Positions 22,678-31,554 are shown, numbered from the stretch's first letter. The stretch: DNA of 36,543 nt from Ilumatobacteraceae bacterium (GCA_023253435.1 JALRGJ010000001.1:1-36543); one strand, 5' to 3'. Translations and numbers: made by a program. Notes: generated from the letters alone by a model not told the origin.

Positions 22678-25600
22678 ATGTCAGCCAATTCTGCGTCTTC
22701 CATCCCCGTCCGTCGACTTCTTCTTGGAGTTGTGTCCCTGATGGCCTCGATTGTGGTGGTGGGGGTAGCCCCTAGCGCTGTGTCTGCTCAGGAAGAGGGG
22801 AAAGGCGCTCCAGATTTTCGACCACCATCAACGGAGATGGTGACTACTCGACTTGAATTACCAGAAGGCAACATTGTTCATCCGGGAAAATCACGACCAG
22901 TGCATGCGGTGTTTCATAACTCCGGATTCGATGCGGCGAACAACTTTGGTGTTTATGTGAAATCCCCTAAGGGAACTCAGGTCACTACTACATCGAAAAA
23001 TTGGTCATGTTCAAAAGAGTGGACACTGAAGGGTTACAAGTGTTCATATGCAAAGTCGCTTGAGGGTGAATCAGATGTAGATGCAATCTTTACGATCAAG
23101 AGTTTCAAAGATACTCCTGATGGCAAAGAGCATGTTTCTGTAACTCCATTTACATCTTCAAAGAAAAAAATTGAATCTCAAACCACTCCTTACACGATTG
23201 TGGATCTCGGCGACGCAGTTTTGCTTCCCCATGTTCAACACTTTTCACAGAACAAATGGAAAAAATGGACTGACGGAAGTCATGTAAAGACATACGCACA
23301 TGAGAAATATCGCTATCGCATTGTTGTTAATAATGAAGGGCACGAGACCCTGAAGAAGGGTTCCATTATTAACCTGCGTCAAAGAATCGGAAAGCATGTT
23401 GATCTCAATTCAGTAAAGGTGGCATTGGGTTACGGAACATGCTCCACTAAAAACAAAACTGTTAGCTGTGCACTGCGAGCAAGTGAAGATATTAAGCCAG
23501 GTGCTCATCTCACTTCAGTAGATGTCACCGTGACTCCACGTTCTGAAGAGGAACGAGTAAAACTCGGACTCATCTCTGTGACAAATCCGAAGAGTAAAGC
23601 ACTGCATTCTGCAAACGTGAATTTGGAGTCAACTCACCGTCCACCTTCTGTCAACATTGAACTGCATCATCGAACCCATGGTGAAGTGGGAGGAATTGCT
23701 CAAGTTGACGTCAAGCTTGAGAACATTTCGAAAAACATCACACACAAATCGCTCACAATGACGGCAAAGATGCCAAAAGAGATTTCATTCCGCAAGGTAA
23801 CTGGAACTGGATGGTCGTGTCAGCAAGAAGCCCGCATTTTGGAATGTAGGTATCGAGGAACAGTGGCGCCTAAGGCAACGTCTAAGAAAGCTGATATTTA
23901 CTTCCATATCTCCAAGAATGCATCTCCGAATGCTGATGGCTATGAGATTGACTTCTTGTCTGAGCACGCGGTGCGTCGATTCAATATGCCAGTTTTGCCA
24001 GCAATTGAACTCAATGTAGAAGCAACACCAGCTTCACTCTCCACGCAGTCAGATGTGAGAAGCAATATGGTGCGTTTAGATGCCGATGAGACACTTGATA
24101 ACGGAAATGCAGTGGACTACCAGTGGGTTCAACGCTGTACAACGGCACAAGATGTTCGAAAGTTTGATGCTTGTCCAAGCGGATCACCAGCACCAAAGGC
24201 GACTCTCAAGCACATCTATCAACCGCGTGCCCATGCTCTTATTCCTGATGTTGAAAAGAAGACAACGTTTGTTTTTGAGCTTCGCGCTTCTACTGAATCT
24301 TCTTCTGTAGAAAAAGTGGTGAAAGTTAAGGCATCTCCTCAATCAGTTTCTGCGGCTGGGGTGAGCTCTTGGGCAGTGACCACACCATCTTGGATTTCTA
24401 ACGCTCTTGTTGATGCGCAAGTAACTATCACCAATCCTGTTTTATCAAAGGGAAATTTCACCGCTGATGCCACCTTGCCTCAATCCATCATGGATCGATT
24501 CAAAGTGCCAAAGGATCAGAAGTTCTTATTGACAGCAACAGAGGTGCAGGGCAAAGAGTGCATAGTTATTCACGCCGGTGATACTAAAACAACTATCAAC
24601 ATGTTCTCGTTCACTACGGCGAATATGAAAGCAAAGTCGTTTGATTACATCGTGGCGCCTGCTTCTTGTACCTATTCAGGTGATACTTACAAAGGTCTCG
24701 GGTTGAGAATCAATGGTGAGGTTTTCGGTAATACTTTGACTTTCTCTGGTCCGGTGACGTTGACTCCAGCGTTGAAAGTGGATGCAAAGGCAACTACTAC
24801 AAGTTTGAATGTTTCGTTACCTGCGGGATCATTCAAATTTAAAAACGTCATCATTGGACTTCTGGTAGATGACTCAGCGGGTACCGCCAAGTTATCGATG
24901 GGCGGTGCATTCAATGTTTTCGGACTTGATATTGATGTAGTCGGAAATATTTCTGTACCCACCGGTGTAGGCGGTGCAGCTTTGGATGGCATGCAGGTGT
25001 CATTGACTACATCTACTTCACGAACATTCAAATTTGATGATGTGTCACTCAGTGATATGAGTCTGACAATTGGTCTGCGGTACACGCCGATATTGGCGGC
25101 AGACAAGGGGTTGATCTCTGTAAATGGCACCGGAACATTGGAGTTCATGGGTACCTCAGTAAAGATCTCACAACTTGAGGTGGACTTTGCCAACGGCCAA
25201 ATTGTTTCCACTCTCATTAAGGTCAGCGCAAATATGAAGATTCCTTCTATGAAGGAAGCCAAGGCTGATCTCTCTGTGATGTGGATTGCTGCTCAACCAG
25301 CAAAGCCGCTGCCTTCTGATGCCCCCAAGAATTCACCGGCACCATTGCCAACCCCGGCGTCTTTATCCGTTGACTTGACGGCAATTTTTGTCACCGACTC
25401 CGGTTTCTCTATTGGAACTCCTGCAAACCCTGCTTACTTGCACTACCGCAGCGGTCAGTGCATCTCAATGGGTGGACAAGTGATCGTTCCGGGAATTCTC
25501 GATGCAACAGTTTCCGGTTACCTGGTGACAGGTTTGCCATGTATGCCTGCGGCAATCAAGATGGGAGATGTACCCATTGTTGGTAAGCGTTCCATCTTGG

Positions 25601-26679
25601 CTGAAGTGCCACTACCTGTGGCCCCAGGAGATTGGCGTTTCGATGCTTCAAACGTGAAAATCACATTGGGTGGCTTTACAGCAACCGGAAACTTCACCAT
25701 TGGAAAAATGTACGGAGTTCCTTACGGATCACTCGATGCCCTCATTAATCTCACACCCTCTGACACAAAGAACACCATTTATGTACAGGGAAGTGTTGAT
25801 CCGTTAACTGGTGTGAAGTTAAAGGGTGAAGCTGATCTTCAAGTTGCTGGCGTGATGGCTCACTTCACGATTGATGCCGCCATGACCACTACAGATCAAC
25901 ACATTGCAGCTTCAGCAGATCTGAAGTTGGGTGGTTCTAAGTTCAGGCTCTCAGGCTATTTCGGACTTGAAAAGTATCAAGGACGAATGGTGCCATCTCA
26001 GAGTTTCACTGCATCGGTACCCAACTTTGAGATTGACGGATTCAAACTGGGATCTGCAGAACTGTCTATGTCTCAAACTCCAACTTCTGCAAGTGTGAGC
26101 GCTGCCCTCAAAGTGAATCTGGGCCTACTCAAATTTGATGGTGCTGCGTCATTCCACACTGTGAAAGATGGCGTGGCCATAACGGTAGATGCAGATGGAG
26201 AAATTGAAGTAAGTGATAAATGGAAGGGCGATATGTCTTTCCACATTTCAACCTGTGGCAATGATGCATGTACTTCAATGGGACCTCTAAAGATCACCGC
26301 AGGAGGACATGCTGTCATTCAAGGAAAGAAATTCGATTTAGGAACCATCAAATTCAATTCCGGCGGACACTTCAAAGAAAAGATCCGCTACAGCGACGAA
26401 TCTTGTGATAAGTCTGGAACGAAGGGTGGAATTCAGTTTGAAGGTTGCTTCAAGTACTCCATCATTGCGGAGATTTCAGACACTGCCCCTTATGCGCTGC
26501 TAGATGCTGACGCATCTCTGCACGTAAAGAGCAGAAGTCGTTGCACCTTGTGTATTCCAAAGAGATGGTACGGCTGGGACAGCTGGGGCACATTGTCTGG
26601 TGGTATTGAAGTGCAGTTTGATCCATTCAAACTTCGTCTTCACGTAGGAAGTATCAACATAAGTTTCAGCGGTAAATAG
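22678..26679 (+). CDS. Large exported protein with DUF11-like N-terminal repeats, function unknown
   Basis: The start at 22678 is favoured over GTG 22672 by the leaderless promoter. The 1333-residue product has a signal peptide cleaved near PSAVSA-QEE (about residue 37) and no C-terminal LPxTG or transmembrane anchor. Three DUF11/CARDB-like beta domains occupy roughly 50-430, with paired cysteines in WSCSKEWTLKGYKCSY, YGTCSTKNKTVSCAL and GWSCQQEARILECRY. A PKD-like segment (VRLDADETLDNGNAVDYQW) follows near 460-550. From about 570 to the end come long beta-rich, glycine- and serine-rich repeats separated by a proline linker near 880. The C-terminus has cysteine pairs (CDKSG, FEGCF, RCTLCIPKRWYGWDSWG). 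I do not recognise a catalytic domain. It could be a cell-surface or adhesive protein. It precedes heliorhodopsin, with a hairpin between them. Confidence 0.85.
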   Translation: MSANSASSIPVRRLLLGVVSLMASIVVVGVAPSAVSAQEEGKGAPDFRPPSTEMVTTRLELPEGNIVHPGKSRPVHAVFHNSGFDAANNFGVYVKSPKGTQVTTTSKNWSCSKEWTLKGYKCSYAKSLEGESDVDAIFTIKSFKDTPDGKEHVSVTPFTSSKKKIESQTTPYTIVDLGDAVLLPHVQHFSQNKWKKWTDGSHVKTYAHEKYRYRIVVNNEGHETLKKGSIINLRQRIGKHVDLNSVKVALGYGTCSTKNKTVSCALRASEDIKPGAHLTSVDVTVTPRSEEERVKLGLISVTNPKSKALHSANVNLESTHRPPSVNIELHHRTHGEVGGIAQVDVKLENISKNITHKSLTMTAKMPKEISFRKVTGTGWSCQQEARILECRYRGTVAPKATSKKADIYFHISKNASPNADGYEIDFLSEHAVRRFNMPVLPAIELNVEATPASLSTQSDVRSNMVRLDADETLDNGNAVDYQWVQRCTTAQDVRKFDACPSGSPAPKATLKHIYQPRAHALIPDVEKKTTFVFELRASTESSSVEKVVKVKASPQSVSAAGVSSWAVTTPSWISNALVDAQVTITNPVLSKGNFTADATLPQSIMDRFKVPKDQKFLLTATEVQGKECIVIHAGDTKTTINMFSFTTANMKAKSFDYIVAPASCTYSGDTYKGLGLRINGEVFGNTLTFSGPVTLTPALKVDAKATTTSLNVSLPAGSFKFKNVIIGLLVDDSAGTAKLSMGGAFNVFGLDIDVVGNISVPTGVGGAALDGMQVSLTTSTSRTFKFDDVSLSDMSLTIGLRYTPILAADKGLISVNGTGTLEFMGTSVKISQLEVDFANGQIVSTLIKVSANMKIPSMKEAKADLSVMWIAAQPAKPLPSDAPKNSPAPLPTPASLSVDLTAIFVTDSGFSIGTPANPAYLHYRSGQCISMGGQVIVPGILDATVSGYLVTGLPCMPAAIKMGDVPIVGKRSILAEVPLPVAPGDWRFDASNVKITLGGFTATGNFTIGKMYGVPYGSLDALINLTPSDTKNTIYVQGSVDPLTGVKLKGEADLQVAGVMAHFTIDAAMTTTDQHIAASADLKLGGSKFRLSGYFGLEKYQGRMVPSQSFTASVPNFEIDGFKLGSAELSMSQTPTSASVSAALKVNLGLLKFDGAASFHTVKDGVAITVDADGEIEVSDKWKGDMSFHISTCGNDACTSMGPLKITAGGHAVIQGKKFDLGTIKFNSGGHFKEKIRYSDESCDKSGTKGGIQFEGCFKYSIIAEISDTAPYALLDADASLHVKSRSRCTLCIPKRWYGWDSWGTLSGGIEVQFDPFKLRLHVGSINISFSGK

Positions 26680-26689
26680 CTGATTTTGG

Positions 26690-26710
26690 CCGTGGTGAAG
26701 TTCACCACGG
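26690..26710. terminator. GC-rich hairpin after the large exported protein gene
   Basis: CCGTGGTGAA and TTCACCACGG are perfect arms around one G, giving a nine-pair stem with a three-base loop, ten bases after the stop codon. No T-run follows, as in many actinobacterial terminators. It separates the large gene from heliorhodopsin, suggesting independent or attenuated transcription of the latter. Confidence 0.55.
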
Positions 26711-26728
26711 GATAGCAATAAACCAGTA

Positions 26729-26764
26729 GGTTCTCCTTCGTATCGTGAGATATGAAGGAGAACC
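26729..26764 (+). promoter_or_regulatory. Hairpin sequestering the heliorhodopsin ribosome-binding site
   Basis: GGTTCTCCTTC (26729-26739) and GAAGGAGAACC (26754-26764) are perfect 11-bp arms. The bases between also pair (G-T at 26740/26753, TATC with GATA) and close on a GTGA loop, a GNRA tetraloop in RNA. Sixteen continuous pairs result. The Shine-Dalgarno AAGGAG (26755-26760), six bases before the ATG at 26767, is wholly inside the 3' arm, so the folded mRNA would hide it. As DNA the same symmetry could be an operator; TATCGT (26741-26746) in its centre resembles a -10 box five bases before an alternative ATG at 26752. Confidence 0.7.
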
Positions 26765-26766
26765 CC

Positions 26767-27516
26767 ATGGATGTCACATTTTCCAAACTGAAGCGACTTA
26801 ATTTGTGGGCCGCAGTCTTGCACTTAGTGCAAGGTGTTGCGGTTCTGGCTTTGGCAAATGATTTTGCGCTACCCGTCACAAGTTTTTTCTGGAATTCAGC
26901 ACCAACAAACACTCTAGATATCAATCGTATGGACAGAATGTTTGACGTGTCTATCGCATGGGCAGCTGCAATATTTCTTTTCTTGTCTGCACTGTTTCAT
27001 TTCATCGTTGCAACATCGGGAAGATCGCTTTACGAGCAGGAGATTTCACATCAACAGAACAGGTTCAGATGGGTGGAGTACTCAATTTCATCCACTGTGA
27101 TGATTATGAGCATCTGTCTGGTGTTTGGCATTTCAGATGTTGCTGGACTATTAGGAATCGCAGGAACAAATATTTCAATGATTTTGTTCGGGTGGATCAT
27201 GGAAGTTGTTAATAAGCCAGGAAATAAAGTGTGGTGGACCCCATTTTGGTTTGGCTGTATAGCAGGAATAATGCCGTGGCTTGGATTATTGGTGTACCTG
27301 TTTGGTCCTGGTGACGACATGCCAACATTTGTGTACGGAATTTTCATCACCATATTTATTTTCTTTAACTTGTTTGCTCTGAATCAGTACTTGCAATACA
27401 AACAAGTGGGGAAGTGGACAAGTTATGTTTATGGCGAACGGGTCTATCTCATCTTGAGTCTCACTGCAAAGAGTGCCCTTGCGTGGCAGCTTTACGGCAA
27501 CACGTTAAGTAACTAA
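26767..27516 (+). CDS. Heliorhodopsin
   Basis: The protein has seven hydrophobic segments and is strikingly similar to the type heliorhodopsin 48C12. Matching blocks include VLALANDFALP, LSALFHFIV, FRWVEYS, ASMILFGW-like NISMILFGW, PFWFGCIAGIMPW and LTAKSALAW. From the ATG at 26767 (249 residues), the retinal Schiff-base lysine is Lys235, the counterion Glu104, and the conserved polar residues His19, His78 and Ser231 correspond to His23, His80 and Ser237 of 48C12. It binds all-trans retinal in the membrane with inverted topology (N-terminus inside) and is regarded as a light sensor rather than a pump. The start is set by AAGGAG; an in-frame ATG at 26752 adds five residues and would suit a leaderless mRNA. 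It is preceded by a remarkable hairpin and followed nine bases later by an SDR gene. No retinal synthesis gene is in the window. Confidence 0.97.
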   Translation: MDVTFSKLKRLNLWAAVLHLVQGVAVLALANDFALPVTSFFWNSAPTNTLDINRMDRMFDVSIAWAAAIFLFLSALFHFIVATSGRSLYEQEISHQQNRFRWVEYSISSTVMIMSICLVFGISDVAGLLGIAGTNISMILFGWIMEVVNKPGNKVWWTPFWFGCIAGIMPWLGLLVYLFGPGDDMPTFVYGIFITIFIFFNLFALNQYLQYKQVGKWTSYVYGERVYLILSLTAKSALAWQLYGNTLSN

Positions 27517-27525
27517 AAGTTCTTT

Positions 27526-28482
27526 ATGAGACTTGGATCGTTTATTGATGGAGCAATGGATGCGCTTGTTGTACCTGGATTTTCGCGGGTTGGATATGCA
27601 ATTCGCTCCACACAATTCTCATCTCTTAGGTCTTATTCGCTCTCAGGTAAAACAGTGGTTGTTACGGGCCCTACCTCAGGCCTGGGGAATGCACTTGCGG
27701 AACAATTGGCCTCTATGAATGCGAACTTGGTATTAGTAGGAAGATCTGCAGAAAAACTCCGCATTACAATCGGGGCTCTGCATAAGCAGTTCCCTGCAGT
27801 CAACGTTGTCTCTGTAGTTGCTGACATGAGTGATTTACATTCGGTGCGAGAAGCTTCTCAAGAAATCTCAACACAGTGCCCTCAAATTCATGCGCTAGTG
27901 CATAACGCTGGAGCGTTGTTAAAGAACAGAGAGCAGACTGCTCAAAATCTCGAAACGACCATTGCATGTCATGTAGTTGGTCCACATCTAATGACTTCGC
28001 TTCTACTACCCGTTTTAAGAGCTTCACACGGCCGTGTCATCACGGTGTCATCTGGAGGAATGTACGCAGCAACTCTGACAGATATAAAACATGGAGAATC
28101 TCCTGAAATGTCGCCAGAGAAATACGATGGCACGAGGCAGTATGCAATTGCCAAGCGACTTCAAGTCACATTGAATGAAATGTGGGCCGAGCGTGAGCCA
28201 GGAATTGCATTTGCCGCTATGCATCCTGGATGGGCAGATACTCCCGGGGTCCAGGCTTCATTGCCAACGTTTCGACTATTGACTAAGCCGTTTCTCCGGT
28301 CTCCAGAGCAAGGAGCAGACACAATTGCCTGGTTGGTTGCAGATGACACGATTCTGAGGAAGAGCGGAAAATTTTGGTGTGATCGAGAAGTGCGTTCTAT
28401 TCACAAAACAGGCAAATCTAGAAAGTCTGATACTCGTGAGGCGCGCGAAGCACTCTGGGAATGGTGTCAAAAATACATCTGA
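27526..28482 (+). CDS. Short-chain dehydrogenase/reductase, DHRS12/retinol dehydrogenase-like
   Basis: The 318-residue classical SDR has the cofactor loop TGPTSGLG (47-54), HNAGA (126-130), active-site Ser175/176 in TVSSGG and the Tyr-x-x-x-Lys pair Tyr206/Lys210 in RQYAIAKR. Arg73 after VLVG suggests NADP(H). A 40-residue N-terminal extension before the Rossmann fold and the C-terminal CDREVRSIHK segment resemble DHRS12 and related retinol-dehydrogenase-type SDRs. The gene starts nine bases after heliorhodopsin with only a weak ribosome site, so it is probably cotranscribed and coupled. A role in converting the retinal/retinol chromophore is attractive but unproven; general carbonyl or lipid reduction is equally possible. 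Confidence 0.9.
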   Translation: MRLGSFIDGAMDALVVPGFSRVGYAIRSTQFSSLRSYSLSGKTVVVTGPTSGLGNALAEQLASMNANLVLVGRSAEKLRITIGALHKQFPAVNVVSVVADMSDLHSVREASQEISTQCPQIHALVHNAGALLKNREQTAQNLETTIACHVVGPHLMTSLLLPVLRASHGRVITVSSGGMYAATLTDIKHGESPEMSPEKYDGTRQYAIAKRLQVTLNEMWAEREPGIAFAAMHPGWADTPGVQASLPTFRLLTKPFLRSPEQGADTIAWLVADDTILRKSGKFWCDREVRSIHKTGKSRKSDTREAREALWEWCQKYI

Positions 28483-28551
28483 TTCGCTTCTTCAAGTCGT
28501 GATGCCTCATGTGAGTGGGGCAAGATGAAGAGACACAACTGGGGGAGCGTC

Positions 28552-29253
28552 ATGACAGACAAATTGCATAGTGGTAGCCAAGAACACGCAGTCATTGTGA
28601 ATGAGCGTCGAAGTATTCGCGGCTACAAAAAACAAGCAGTTCCCAAAGAATTGCTTGAAGAAGTCATCAGTATTGCCAAGCGTGCGCCATCTTCCATGAA
28701 CACTCAACCCTGGCATTTCCATGTGGTCACAGGTGATCCCCTAGAAAAAATTCGTGAAGGTAATACTTCTCGCATGATGGCTGGAGCAGGAATTGATCGT
28801 GAGATCAAGTTGAGCCATGGATATGAAGGAGTGCACCGAGATAGGCAAGTTGAAATTGCTGTGCAACTGTTTGAAGCCATGGGAATTGCGCGTGATGACA
28901 AAGAGCGCAGACAAGATTGGGTCATGCGTGGTTTCCGACAGTTTGATGCTCCAGTATCAATTGTGATCACCATCGATAAAGAACTTGCGTCAGACACAAT
29001 TGCTCATTTTGATTGTGGCGCAGTTACGTATGGTTTGGTTTTGGCGGCGTGGTCAAAAGGTCTTGGTTCTGTGATTAATGGACAAGGCATCATGCAGTCT
29101 TCTGTTGTTCGAGAATTTGCAAATATTCCAGAGAACGAAGTGATTATGACGTGCGTTGCGATGGGATTTCCCGATGAAGAGTTTGTTGCAAATCATGTGC
29201 AATCACGAAGAGCGGGAAATGACACAACTGCCTCATTCGTGGGTTTTGACTGA
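28552..29253 (+). CDS. Nitroreductase family protein
   Basis: The 233-residue FMN protein shows the nitroreductase start NERRSIRGYKKQAVPKELL, with Arg-Arg-Ser binding FMN phosphate, then AKRAPSSMNTQPWHFHVV. Later blocks are AWSKGLGSVINGQG and MTCVAMGFPDEEF near the C-terminus. The family uses NAD(P)H to reduce nitroaromatics, quinones or enones and acts as a cytoplasmic homodimer. I chose the ATG at 28552 because GGGGGAG lies five bases upstream; an in-frame ATG at 28525 is possible. It is 69 bases after the SDR gene and thirteen bases before the amidohydrolase, probably one transcript with the latter. Confidence 0.92.
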   Translation: MTDKLHSGSQEHAVIVNERRSIRGYKKQAVPKELLEEVISIAKRAPSSMNTQPWHFHVVTGDPLEKIREGNTSRMMAGAGIDREIKLSHGYEGVHRDRQVEIAVQLFEAMGIARDDKERRQDWVMRGFRQFDAPVSIVITIDKELASDTIAHFDCGAVTYGLVLAAWSKGLGSVINGQGIMQSSVVREFANIPENEVIMTCVAMGFPDEEFVANHVQSRRAGNDTTASFVGFD

Positions 29254-29266
29254 CTAGAGTTTCTTG

Positions 29267-30910
29267 ATGCGCCAAGACATCACAGTTTTTAGAGCAAAAC
29301 AAATCATCACTCTTGATGCAGGACAACCGATTGCGCAGGCAGTTGCCGTGATGGACGGCCGAGTGTTGCATAGTGGTTCATTCGAAGATGTGCTGGCTGA
29401 TCTTTCTAGCTACAACATTTCGGTTGATGATTCGTTTGGCGACAAAGTGATTGTTCCTGGATTTATTGAGGCTCATTGCCACCTTCAACAAGAAGGTGCT
29501 CTCGTCCAATTTCCTTGGGTGGGCTCATATGACCGAACTGGGGCGGACGGAAGTATTCAATTTGGTTGTCCGGATACAGATTCAGTCATGGACAAAATTC
29601 ACCGAGTACATGCTGATACATCTGATCCTCACAGTCCACTTACTTTTTTGGGTTGGGATCCAAATTTGGCGAACAGTAGTGGGCTGACAAAGGACATGTT
29701 GGACCGTGTATCTGAGACGCGTCCGATTTTTGTGCTGCAGTCAAACGGCCATGTTGGTCACTGCAATAGCGCAATGTTGCAACTTGCAGAAATAACTTCT
29801 GCAAGCACAGAACATGGGGTGATGAAGTTTGGTAACGGAGAACCAACCGGCGAACTTCGCGAACTTTCATTGTCTTTAGTTTTAGGAAAACATGTGAATT
29901 TGGCTCCACGAGGTGACCTCAGCACCCTCAACGGTGGAAGATTGGCACAAATAGCGGGGTGCACCACGGTTACCGACTTGGCATTTGGAGCCACTACTAA
30001 TGCAGTGACTACATATGCCGCTGTTGTCAATGAAGAGCAGTTTCCAACAAGAGTTGTATATGCACCAATGGCGCAATCGTTAGCGCCACGGTTCAAGGAA
30101 GGAACCTTGGAACACATTCAAGGTTTACGTCAATTTGACTCTCAGAAATTTCAGATGGGACCTGTGAAATTTTTGATCGACGGTTCTATCCAGGGGCGAT
30201 CTGCTCGCTTGGATTGGCCCGGCTATTGCTGCGGCGATCCAAACGGAATGTGGGTTGCTGAACCGAATGAGATGTTTGAACTCATGAGGCCATATCACAG
30301 AGCTGGTTTTCAATTAGCTCTCCATACAAATGGGGATGAGGCCATCAATGGCGGGCTGGATGTGTATGAGCGATTATTGCTTGATCATCCTCGATGGGAT
30401 CACCGCCATCGATTGGAACACGCGCAACTAGCAACTGAAGATGCTTTTCGGAGAATGAAAGCGTTGGGCGTGTGTGTCAATTTGTTTGCTAACCATGTGT
30501 ATTACTGGGGTGACACACACAGGACCGCAACTGCAGGGCCAGCTAAAGCCAGGCGACTAGACGCTTGTGGTACTGCGGAAAGGTTGGGAGTCCCGTATTC
30601 CATCCATTGTGATGCTCCGGTGACCCCTCTCAATCCCTTATTCACCATGTGGTGTGCCGTGAATCGAGTGACTTCTAGTGGCTACCAGTTAGGTGATGCG
30701 GAAAAGATCACACCTGTGCAAGCACTACAAGCAGCAACCATTAATGCGGCTTATTTGTTAAAGACGGACAACCTGACAGGTTCCATAGAGGTGGGTAAGC
30801 ATGCTGATTTTGCAGTGCTTAGCGAAAATCCCACTACCTGTGACCCTATGGGGATCAAAGATATTGATGTTCATGCAACAGTTCTGTCTGGAGCAGTGCA
30901 TCAAAATTGA
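29267..30910 (+). CDS. Metal-dependent amidohydrolase, YtcJ-like (amidohydrolase family 3)
   Basis: The 547-residue protein is a YtcJ/Amidohydrolase_3 enzyme. The N-terminal beta-sandwich (ITLDAGQPIAQAVAVMDGRV) is followed by the HxH metal motif EAHCHLQQ. Later ligands lie in HTNGDEAI, HRLEHAQL and the Asp of SIHCDAPVTPLNP. The C-terminal AATINAAYLLKTDNLTGSIEVGKHADFAVL closes the sandwich. Such enzymes hydrolyse N-substituted amides, formamides or cyclic amides; the substrate is unknown. The true start is ATG 29267, just after a TTG. It converges on a TetR gene 27 bases downstream. Confidence 0.93.
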   Translation: MRQDITVFRAKQIITLDAGQPIAQAVAVMDGRVLHSGSFEDVLADLSSYNISVDDSFGDKVIVPGFIEAHCHLQQEGALVQFPWVGSYDRTGADGSIQFGCPDTDSVMDKIHRVHADTSDPHSPLTFLGWDPNLANSSGLTKDMLDRVSETRPIFVLQSNGHVGHCNSAMLQLAEITSASTEHGVMKFGNGEPTGELRELSLSLVLGKHVNLAPRGDLSTLNGGRLAQIAGCTTVTDLAFGATTNAVTTYAAVVNEEQFPTRVVYAPMAQSLAPRFKEGTLEHIQGLRQFDSQKFQMGPVKFLIDGSIQGRSARLDWPGYCCGDPNGMWVAEPNEMFELMRPYHRAGFQLALHTNGDEAINGGLDVYERLLLDHPRWDHRHRLEHAQLATEDAFRRMKALGVCVNLFANHVYYWGDTHRTATAGPAKARRLDACGTAERLGVPYSIHCDAPVTPLNPLFTMWCAVNRVTSSGYQLGDAEKITPVQALQAATINAAYLLKTDNLTGSIEVGKHADFAVLSENPTTCDPMGIKDIDVHATVLSGAVHQN

Positions 30911-30937
30911 AATGACTCATTGAAATTGTTGAGACTT

Positions 30938-31540
30938 TTACTTCTCGCCAAAGAGAAGATGGAGAACTGACTCATTCATAATCTTCTCCCACTGAGCAAC
31001 GTCAATGGTGCTTCCATCCATATTGCTGAGAACTTTTCCGAGAATCGCGCCGTTATACCAAGCTACTGCTGCTCGTAGATCTACATCTTGGTTAATAAAA
31101 CCTGATTGTTGAAAAGGTGAGAGCGCCTTTGCAATCTCATCAACAACTTGATTGTGTGATTCGGCAATTCGAAGAGTAAGAGAGTCACGAGCAAACGCAG
31201 AACCAAGTGCATTTAGTCGCTTCCAACGAACTTCAACTTGTGCAGGTTTATCGTGCCGAGAGAACAGTGCTTTGACAACCTCTCGTAAGTCTTCTTTTGT
31301 TTTAACTTTGGTGAGCTCATTATTAAAAAATTCTGCATCAGACAAGATACTGCGAAGAAAACGCTCAGCTTGAGCCTCTTCAACGAGACCCTCTCGATTT
31401 CCAAAATAGTGATAGAGAGTAGGAGGTGTTGTACCAGCTTCTGCAACAATTTGATTTGTACGAATTGCATGTTCGCCGTATTTATCAATGACTTCAATTG
31501 CTAACTCAAGCAGTGTTGATCTCATGTCTCGAGTAGTCAT
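30938..31540 (-). CDS. TetR-family transcriptional regulator
   Basis: From the ATG at 31540 the protein is 200 residues; a TTG nine bases earlier is less likely. The HTH is clear: LLELAIEVIDKYGEHAI, then IVAEAGTTPPTLYHYFGNREGLVEEA near residues 10-55. The C-terminal part has no recognised ligand motif. A TAAGAT box lies eight bases before the ATG, a near-leaderless arrangement. The gene lies directly downstream of another TetR gene on the same strand, and the two differ enough in sequence that they are not a recent duplicate. Its target is not evident; no good palindrome lies in its own upstream gap. Confidence 0.92.
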   Translation of the reverse strand: MTTRDMRSTLLELAIEVIDKYGEHAIRTNQIVAEAGTTPPTLYHYFGNREGLVEEAQAERFLRSILSDAEFFNNELTKVKTKEDLREVVKALFSRHDKPAQVEVRWKRLNALGSAFARDSLTLRIAESHNQVVDEIAKALSPFQQSGFINQDVDLRAAVAWYNGAILGKVLSNMDGSTIDVAQWEKIMNESVLHLLFGEK

Positions 31541-31548
31541 TGCGCTCA

Positions 31549-31554
31549 ATCTTA
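31549..31554 (-). promoter_or_regulatory. Possible -10 box of the TetR gene at 30938-31540
   Basis: TAAGAT on the minus strand lies eight bases before the ATG at 31540, within the 46-bp gap after the preceding TetR gene. Confidence 0.3.

Noticed and set aside
24687..25262. Open frame of 191 codons on the minus strand
   Set aside because: Antisense to the large exported protein gene, without start signal or domain.
30941..30958. Stem CTTCTC/GAGAAG at the end of the TetR gene, near the convergent amidohydrolase
   Set aside because: Only six pairs, within coding sequence, and no T-run in either direction; too weak to call a terminator.
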